Origin: an uncultured Flavobacteriales bacterium
GTDB taxonomy: Bacteria > Bacteroidota > Bacteroidia > Flavobacteriales_D > Sanyastnellaceae
Assembly (NCBI GenBank): GCA_937996585.1
Contig: CALKUW010000140.1
Location: forward strand, 1-30,397
Length of the DNA: 30,397 bases
Direction: 5' to 3'
Positions 25,388 through 30,397 of the stretch are shown piece after piece; the first letter of the stretch is position 1; each line of letters begins with the position of its first letter. Made by a program: the position numbers and the translations under genes. The notes below the pieces were generated by a model. It was given only the letters and a program-made list of their open reading frames with translations. It was not told the origin of the DNA and searched no databases.

Positions 25388-26937
25388 GGGTTCTGCATTG
25401 AATCAGCCCCGCCCATACCGGCAGAGGATTGGGCAACCTCGACCCATTGGAAGTCCTCTTGTCTCAGGATGCGGGTGGCCCCATTGACCAGCCCTCCGGC
25501 ACCCGCTGCCGGCACCCAGTCGAAACGGTGCAACTGGCCTGATGCAGAGGGATTTGGATGAATCAGTCGCTCTCCTCCGGCGAGCCTGACCGTCCAATCA
25601 CGGCCATGCCCTGCAGTCCACATCATGACATCGCGTGTCACATCGTGGGCAAGCCACCCATAAGCACCGGGGGCGCCGCCGCGCATGTTCGCCATGGACT
25701 GTGCAACGCAGAAGGTGGTGGAATCGAAGGGAACAACTGCCGAGGAATCCGGCAAACTGCCATACCCGTCCACGACGGTGAACCCCACGCGCTCCCGCAA
25801 ATCGAAATCGAGAAAACGGAAGAAGGCCCAGGCCTCATCGGCGTATAACCTGAAATCCATGGTGTCTCCGAGCTGCATCTCCGTCTGGAGCACGCCCGCC
25901 AGAGACCGGTTCGCCTTGCCACCCGGTACGACCAGGATATTGCGCCGGACATCCGTGAGTGAATCACGCAGGAACCCGAGCCCTTTCGATTCGACCTCAA
26001 CCTCATCCATCAACAACAGGCTGTCCTGCACCTCAAGGGAGGTCCATGCATTGCGGAAGGCCGCCTCGGCGTCCAGGTTGCGGATGTCCCCGGTGGCAAG
26101 GAACAACACCCGCTCGCCACGATGCTGGCGGGCCACATGCTCGGCCAAAGCCTGCATGCGGGCCTCCACCTGAGGGTAGGGCATCAGAATGCCCGTCCCG
26201 CTTTCTGCCAGCTTGTCGCCGAGGTCCGTCAACGCCACATGGGCCGCCCCACTCATACTCGGCCAATTCCTGACCTCCAGGAAACGCGAGCGCTTGAGGG
26301 GACCCAAGGCGATGTCCACGTTTCTTCCCTGCCACAGCTGTTCCGGAGCGCAAAGCATGGCGCCGGAAGTGTCCTGGCCCGAGTCGAGAAAGCGCACATC
26401 GAAATGGCTTCCCATGACTGCACCTGAATCGAGCGCCACCCGGATGCCGGCCGCGCAGTCACGGGCGATCTGCCGCAGCCGCTCCTCCTGCCTGCTCAAA
26501 CTGTCCCGCCCTGCGTGGAAAGGAAGGAACACCGCCACACGAACCGTGTCCTTCGCCCAGGTGGGCGGAACCGGACGCCGCCGCGCCATGTCCCTCGGGA
26601 AAGTGTCGACCTGCCCGTGGTCTGACCCCGGCACCTCCTCCTTCTTCTCAACAGTTCGAGGAGGCATGTCAAGTGAATCCGGCGTAGTGGCGGGTTGGGG
26701 GGAAGCGGGCTCCGATCTAACGGGAATGCGCAACACGTCTCCTTTGCGGATGCCGGATTCGGCCCAGGGATTCAAGTCGAACAGGGCATTGAGGTCCACA
26801 CCGTACTGGCGGGCAATGCCGTAGGCCGTCTCCTTGCGCTCGACCTTGTGCGTGCGCTCCGGTTGCGCCCACAGCAGCAGCGAAGAACAGCACAACAACA
26901 GGGCTGCCAATCGGTATGTCGCGCCCCTTACTCCCAT
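25384..26937 (-). CDS. LysM protein with periplasmic ligand-binding-like domain
   Basis: This 517-aa exported protein has a signal peptide (residues 1-24, LAALLLCCSSLLLWAQ). One LysM domain follows (about 29-72; KVERKETAYGIARQYGVDLN through GDVLRIPV), which should bind peptidoglycan. After a Pro-rich linker comes a segment from about 130 (VRVAVFLPFHAGRD) resembling the type I periplasmic-binding fold of branched-chain amino acid receptors and LpoA/YraM-like proteins. No ABC transporter genes are adjacent, so a cell-wall or sensing role is as likely as uptake. The start overlaps guaA by 10 bp and the stop overlaps hemF. This gene order is familiar to me from Bacteroidetes, but the function is not established. 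Confidence 0.85.
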   Translation of the reverse strand: MGVRGATYRLAALLLCCSSLLLWAQPERTHKVERKETAYGIARQYGVDLNALFDLNPWAESGIRKGDVLRIPVRSEPASPQPATTPDSLDMPPRTVEKKEEVPGSDHGQVDTFPRDMARRRPVPPTWAKDTVRVAVFLPFHAGRDSLSRQEERLRQIARDCAAGIRVALDSGAVMGSHFDVRFLDSGQDTSGAMLCAPEQLWQGRNVDIALGPLKRSRFLEVRNWPSMSGAAHVALTDLGDKLAESGTGILMPYPQVEARMQALAEHVARQHRGERVLFLATGDIRNLDAEAAFRNAWTSLEVQDSLLLMDEVEVESKGLGFLRDSLTDVRRNILVVPGGKANRSLAGVLQTEMQLGDTMDFRLYADEAWAFFRFLDFDLRERVGFTVVDGYGSLPDSSAVVPFDSTTFCVAQSMANMRGGAPGAYGWLAHDVTRDVMMWTAGHGRDWTVRLAGGERLIHPNPSASGQLHRFDWVPAAGAGGLVNGATRILRQEDFQWVEVAQSSAGMGGADSMQNP

Positions 26938-28490
26938 TCGATCGTGGCGGGGGGCTTGGAGGAAATGTCGTAGACCACGCGGTTGATGCCGCGCACTTTG
27001 TTGATGATGGCGTTGGAGACCTCGGCGAGGAAGGCGTGGGGGAAATCCACCCAGTCGGCCGTCATGCCGTCCGTGGAGCTCACCGCGCGCAGGGCGACGG
27101 CCTGTTCGTAGGTCCGCTCATCGCCCATGACGCCCACGCTCTGAATGGGCAACAGGATGGTGCCAGCCTGCCACACGCGGTCGTAGTGGCCGTGCTCGCG
27201 GAGCTTGTCGATCCAGATGCGGTCAGCGTCCTGGAGGAGCCGGACATTCTCGGCGTTGACCTCACCGAGGATGCGGATGCCGAGTCCTGGACCGGGGAAC
27301 GGGTGACGCCCCAGCAGCTTCGGATCCAGCCCCATCTCGCGGCCTACGCGGCGCACCTCATCCTTGAAGAGCATGCGCAGTGGCTCGACAACCTGGAGCT
27401 TCATGTAGTCCGGGAGCCCGCCTACGTTGTGGTGGCTCTTGATGGTGGCGCTGGGACCGCCCGTGGCGGAAACGCTCTCGATGACATCCGGGTAGATGGT
27501 GCCCTGCCCGAGCCACTTGACCCCCTCGAGGAGCCCGCTCTCGTGGTCGAACACATCGATGAAGGTGGCGCCGATGGCCTTGCGCTTGCCTTCGGGGTCG
27601 GAGACGCCGGCGAGGGCGCTGTAGAAGCGGTCGGCGGCACGGACGCCTTTGACGTTCAGCCCCATCCCCTCGTAACCTTCGAGCACCTCCTCGAACTCGT
27701 GCTTCCGGAGCAATCCGTTGTCGACGAAGATGCAATGGAGCCGGTCGCCGATGGCCCGGTGCAGCAACATGGCCGCCACGCTGGAATCAACGCCACCACT
27801 CAGTCCGAGGACCACATGGTCATCGCCCAGCTTTTCCTTGAGTTCGTCGACCGTCGTGTCCACGAAATGGGCCGGCGTCCAGTCGGCAGAACACCCGCAG
27901 ATGTCGTGCACGAAGTTGCGGAGCAAGGTCAGCCCCTCCTCGCTGTGGTAGACCTCCGGATGGAATTGGATGCCCCAGGTCGGCTCGTCCTCGAAGGCGA
28001 AACCGGCAAACTTGACGTCCTCCGTACTGCAGGTGATGCGCGTGCGGCCTCCGGCCCCTTGAATGGTGTCTCCGTGGCTCATCCACACCTGCTTTCCCTC
28101 GGTCATCCCGGCGAAGAGGCGGTCCGATGTGTCGATGTGCGTCAGGTGCGCGCGACCGTATTCACGGCTGTCACTCGCCTCCACGCTGCCCCCTCCATTT
28201 TGGGCGAGCCATTGGGCGCCGAAGCACACCCCGAGCACCGGCCACTTGGCACGGACCCCATCGAGGTCGGGGGAAGGCGCATCGGCATCCCGCACGCTGT
28301 GGGGGCTACCCGAAAGGATGACACCCTTCCAGTTCCGGCCTTGCGGATCGACCTCCGGGGCAGTCTCCAGCAGGGAGCGCCAGTCGCCGTTCCACGGCTT
28401 GATTTCCGCAAAAGTGTTCAACTCCCTGACCCTACGGGCAATGAGCTGGGTGTATTGGGAACCGAAGTCGAGTATGAGGATGCTGTCCAT
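26928..28490 (-). CDS. guaA: GMP synthase (glutamine-hydrolysing)
   Basis: GuaA converts XMP to GMP using glutamine and ATP. The N-terminal glutaminase has nucleophile C89 in GVCFGAQ and partners H177 and E179 in FHPEV. The ATP-pyrophosphatase P-loop is SGGVDSS (231-237). The C-terminal dimerisation domain has HPFPGPGLGIRILGEV and ends in KPPATIEWE. The length of 520 aa is normal. I start it at the ATG at 28490 (MDSILILDFGSQYTQ), because longer versions add residues unlike any GuaA. The gene heads the unit that continues with the LysM gene and hemF, and it diverges from maf. Confidence 0.97.
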   Translation of the reverse strand: MDSILILDFGSQYTQLIARRVRELNTFAEIKPWNGDWRSLLETAPEVDPQGRNWKGVILSGSPHSVRDADAPSPDLDGVRAKWPVLGVCFGAQWLAQNGGGSVEASDSREYGRAHLTHIDTSDRLFAGMTEGKQVWMSHGDTIQGAGGRTRITCSTEDVKFAGFAFEDEPTWGIQFHPEVYHSEEGLTLLRNFVHDICGCSADWTPAHFVDTTVDELKEKLGDDHVVLGLSGGVDSSVAAMLLHRAIGDRLHCIFVDNGLLRKHEFEEVLEGYEGMGLNVKGVRAADRFYSALAGVSDPEGKRKAIGATFIDVFDHESGLLEGVKWLGQGTIYPDVIESVSATGGPSATIKSHHNVGGLPDYMKLQVVEPLRMLFKDEVRRVGREMGLDPKLLGRHPFPGPGLGIRILGEVNAENVRLLQDADRIWIDKLREHGHYDRVWQAGTILLPIQSVGVMGDERTYEQAVALRAVSSTDGMTADWVDFPHAFLAEVSNAIINKVRGINRVVYDISSKPPATIEWE

Positions 28491-28508
28491 GTGTGACCGG
28501 TAAGCCGA

Positions 28509-28538
28509 CGAAATTACAAGCGGGGAACCGCCCCCCAA
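28509..28538 (-). promoter_or_regulatory. Candidate guaA promoter
   Basis: On the minus strand TTG (28536-28538) is followed after exactly 19 bases by TAATTTCG (28509-28516), one mismatch from TAnnTTTG. Spacing fits the Bacteroidetes housekeeping consensus, and the predicted leader before the ATG at 28490 is about 12-15 bases. Confidence 0.45.
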
Positions 28539-28579
28539 GGTGAACGCACCCGGCATTCCGGTGTTGTTTTGCACCACGC

Positions 28580-29218
28580 ATGAACCAGAACACCCTCATC
28601 GTACCCGACGGGCCATCCGCCCTGCCATTGCTCCCCAGCCTCGAAGGGCGGCAACTCGTTCTCGCCAGCGCTTCGCCACGTCGGCACCAATTGCTTTCCG
28701 CACTGGGCATCCCATTCATCGTGCGTCCCACGGATGCGGACGAAGTCTACCCGGACGAGCTCCAAGGCCCCGAGATCCCGCGCTACCTCAGCGAGCTCAA
28801 GGCACGCGCTGCTGCCCCTGCGCTCAGCGAGGAGGAAGTCCTCATCACCAGCGATACGGTCGTCCAGCTCGATGGCCGAACCCTGGAGAAACCCGGTTCA
28901 GAGGAAGAAGCCCTCGACATGCTGCGCCAGTTGTCGGGCCGCACCCACGACGTCACCACGGCCTTCTGCATCGTCGATGGCCGCCATCCCGAGGAGATCA
29001 AAACACACCACGACACAGCCTCTGTGTCTTTTGGACACATTACAGAGGCCTTTGCACAGCATTACGTCCAAAACCACGCTCCGTTCGACAAAGCAGGGGC
29101 CTATGGCGCACAGGACCTGATCGGCATGTGTGCCATTCACACCTTGAAAGGGAGCTTCTACACCGTTATGGGGCTCCCCATGCACAAAATTTTTTCCGAA
29201 CTGCAACTGCTTGATTGA
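28580..29218 (+). CDS. maf: Maf-family nucleoside triphosphate pyrophosphatase
   Basis: Maf proteins hydrolyse (d)NTPs such as dTTP, UTP or modified pyrimidine nucleotides to the monophosphate and are linked to house-cleaning and septum control. The 212-aa protein shows the substrate loop LASASPRR (28-35), SDTVV with catalytic Asp 92, and DKAGAYGAQ near the C-terminus. The N-terminal 25 residues are longer than in most homologues. It is divergent from guaA and followed by proteorhodopsin after 120 bp. The box TTGTTTTG (28564-28571) just before the ATG resembles a -7 element and would leave almost no leader. Confidence 0.92.
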   Translation: MNQNTLIVPDGPSALPLLPSLEGRQLVLASASPRRHQLLSALGIPFIVRPTDADEVYPDELQGPEIPRYLSELKARAAAPALSEEEVLITSDTVVQLDGRTLEKPGSEEEALDMLRQLSGRTHDVTTAFCIVDGRHPEEIKTHHDTASVSFGHITEAFAQHYVQNHAPFDKAGAYGAQDLIGMCAIHTLKGSFYTVMGLPMHKIFSELQLLD

Positions 29219-29271
29219 GTGGATGTTCCAAGGCTATTCGCTGTTTCCCGTTCACTTTTTTTGCAATTTTC

Positions 29272-29300
29272 TTGAACAAGCATCGGGCTCTACGGTTTTG
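29272..29300 (+). promoter_or_regulatory. Weak candidate proteorhodopsin promoter
   Basis: TTG (29272-29274) is followed after 16 bases by TACGGTTTTG (29291-29300), which is TAnnTTTG with two extra bases. It is preceded by a T-rich tract (29255-29275). The match is imperfect and is offered mainly because of its position about 40 bases before the ATG. Confidence 0.25.
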
Positions 29301-29309
29301 GTGTGTACG

Positions 29310-29323
29310 TTGAACACGTTCAA
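29310..29323 (+). promoter_or_regulatory. 14-bp palindrome at the presumed proteorhodopsin transcript start
   Basis: TTGAAC-AC-GTTCAA is a perfect inverted repeat with a 2-base centre, directly downstream of the candidate promoter and 15 bases before the ATG. A second inverted repeat, GGTTTTG (29294-29300) with CAAAACC (29321-29327), overlaps it. It could be an operator for a dimeric regulator or a 5' UTR hairpin. Confidence 0.4.
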
Positions 29324-29338
29324 AACCACACACACAAC

Positions 29339-30082
29339 ATGAACCTTTCTCTAATCCTTGCAGACGCAAGTCTGTACAGCAGCGAGTATTTCGGTAATGC
29401 GACCAGCTTTACCTTCTTCGTAGGCTGCATGGCCATGATGGCCGCTTCCGTCTTCTTCTTCTGCGAGATGGGCAACGTCGACAAAAAGTGGCGTACCTCC
29501 CTGCTCGTTAGTGGAATCATCACGTTCATCGCGTTTGTCCACTACTACTACATGCGCGATTACTACCTCGCGACCGGTAGCAGCCCCATCGACTTCCGCT
29601 ATGTTGACTGGACCTTGACGGTACCACTCATGTGCGTGGAGTTCTACCTCATCACCAAGAAAGCAGGTGGTACGATGGGACTCATGTGGAAACTCATCTT
29701 CGCTTCCGTGATCATGCTGGTCACCGGATACGCCGGTGAGGCCATGTACCGCGATCAGGCGTGGCTCTGGGGCCTCTTCTCCGGCATCGCTTACTTCTAC
29801 ATCGTCTACCTCGTCTGGTTCGGTGAAGTCAAGGCCTTGGCCGACAACGCCGGTGGCGCCGTGGCGGAAGCCAACAAGTGGCTCGCTTGGTTCGTCCTCG
29901 CAGGATGGGCCATCTACCCCTTGGGCTACATGATCGGAACCGCAGGATGGTACGGTGGCGAAGGCGACATCTTTGGAATGCAGTACTCCATGGACGTTGT
30001 CTACAACATCGGTGACGCCATCAACAAGATCGGATTCGGTCTCGTCGTATACGCTTTGGCTGTGAAGGACAGCAACAGCTGA
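29339..30082 (+). CDS. Proteorhodopsin, green-absorbing type proton pump
   Basis: This 247-aa seven-helix retinal protein of the inner membrane should pump protons outward in light. Helix C reads RYVDWTLTVPLMCVEFYLI: D90 is the proton acceptor, T94 the middle residue and E101 the donor, giving the DTE proton-pump motif rather than the NDQ sodium or NTQ chloride type. M98 occupies the spectral-tuning site (105 in the classical numbering); methionine there is typical of green-absorbing forms in flavobacteria. H68 in helix B matches the counter-ion histidine. K230 in helix G (GDAINKIGFG) should bind retinal. I start at the ATG at 29339; the upstream GTG adds a segment that encodes the palindrome. 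The neighbour blh supplies retinal. Confidence 0.97.
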   Translation: MNLSLILADASLYSSEYFGNATSFTFFVGCMAMMAASVFFFCEMGNVDKKWRTSLLVSGIITFIAFVHYYYMRDYYLATGSSPIDFRYVDWTLTVPLMCVEFYLITKKAGGTMGLMWKLIFASVIMLVTGYAGEAMYRDQAWLWGLFSGIAYFYIVYLVWFGEVKALADNAGGAVAEANKWLAWFVLAGWAIYPLGYMIGTAGWYGGEGDIFGMQYSMDVVYNIGDAINKIGFGLVVYALAVKDSNS

Positions 30083-30108
30083 TCCCTCTGACAACCAGCA
30101 AGGAAATC

Positions 30109-30145
30109 GGGCCCACTCCCATTCAGGGGGTGGGCCTTTCCTTTG
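30109..30145 (+). terminator. Hairpin between proteorhodopsin and blh
   Basis: An 11-bp stem (30110-30120 with 30126-30136, one G-T pair) and 5-base loop is followed by TTTCCTTTG. It is a plausible but T-poor terminator ending 5 bases before the blh start, so it may act as a partial terminator or attenuator or protect the proteorhodopsin mRNA 3' end. Confidence 0.65.
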
Positions 30146-30149
30146 TCCC

Positions 30150-30397
30150 ATGATGGGTACCTCCATGTTCCAGGATGCCGGAAAGGTGCGCAGGTGGACC
30201 CTGGTCCTGTTGTTCGCCGGGGCCCTGCTTGGCGATGCGCTCTGGCATTGGCTGCCCGCCGCCCAGACTCCGCTGGCCGTCCTGCTCATCCTTGGGGTGG
30301 GCATACAGCACGGCGCCCTGGACCACATCCTGCACGCCCACATGCACGGCGATCCGGAAGGCCCGCTCAGGCAATCCTTTGCCCTCCCCTACGTGGG
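30150..30397 (+). CDS. blh: Brp/Blh-type beta-carotene 15,15'-dioxygenase, 5' part
   Basis: The frame stays open from the ATG at 30150 to the right edge (82 codons), so the gene is partial. The visible part has a first membrane helix (WTLVLLFAGALLGDALWHWL), then a second beginning LAVLLILGVGIQHGALDH. The GxQHGxxDH motif is the first iron-binding histidine region of Brp/Blh proteins, which cleave beta-carotene into two retinal molecules. A position directly after proteorhodopsin supports this strongly. The ATG at 30153 is an equal alternative start. Carotenoid genes (crtEBIY) may follow beyond the edge. Confidence 0.88.
   Translation, partial: MMGTSMFQDAGKVRRWTLVLLFAGALLGDALWHWLPAAQTPLAVLLILGVGIQHGALDHILHAHMHGDPEGPLRQSFALPYV

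Noticed and set aside
29303..29338. Upstream GTG start for proteorhodopsin
   Set aside because: It adds 12 residues without any resemblance to proteorhodopsin N-termini, and the stretch is better explained as leader containing a palindrome.

Overview
The window looks like a chromosomal segment from a free-living, probably marine, member of the Bacteroidetes (most likely Flavobacteriales). Four things point there: a type IX secretion (T9SS) sorting domain on a giant surface protein; a small DUF4295-type gene between rpmG and ftsY; TAnnTTTG promoter boxes instead of clear Shine-Dalgarno sites; and a green-type proteorhodopsin followed by a blh-type carotene oxygenase. The coding sequence is GC-rich with strong C/G third-position bias, which is high for this phylum. 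I cannot place it to genus.

Layout. (1) Bases 1-14015 hold two giant secreted proteins in tandem on the minus strand. The upstream one (6681-14015, 2444 aa) is complete, with a signal peptide, about 15 HYR-like/Ig-like cysteine-containing modules, several unrelated domains nested between modules, and a C-terminal T9SS sorting domain. The second (1-6377) lacks its C-terminus because it runs off the left edge. It has a signal peptide, a lectin-like N-terminal region, a domain shared with its neighbour, and at least 16 modules repeating about every 265 bp. (2) 14345-17588 (+) holds a fused alpha/beta 2-oxo acid dehydrogenase E1 and a PaaE-like flavin/2Fe-2S reductase. (3) 17592-21009 (-) holds ftsK and a lolA-like gene. 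(4) 21121-24463 (+) holds rpmG, a DUF4295 gene, and the tightly overlapping ftsY-rimO-queE group. (5) 24470-28490 (-) holds guaA, a LysM plus ligand-binding-like protein, and hemF, with overlapping ends. (6) 28580-29218 (+) is maf. (7) 29339-30397 (+) holds proteorhodopsin and the 5' end of a blh-like gene that would supply its retinal.

How the genes work together: most of the window from 14 kb on is core housekeeping (ribosome and SRP targeting, tRNA and ribosomal protein modification, purine and haem synthesis, chromosome segregation, central carbon metabolism). The accessory interest is at the two ends: the surface adhesin-like pair on the left and the phototrophy pair on the right. I saw no tRNA, rRNA, CRISPR array, insertion sequence or prophage genes. 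I found no convincing new multi-gene system. The least explained material is the set of domains nested in the giant proteins and a palindrome at the presumed proteorhodopsin transcription start.
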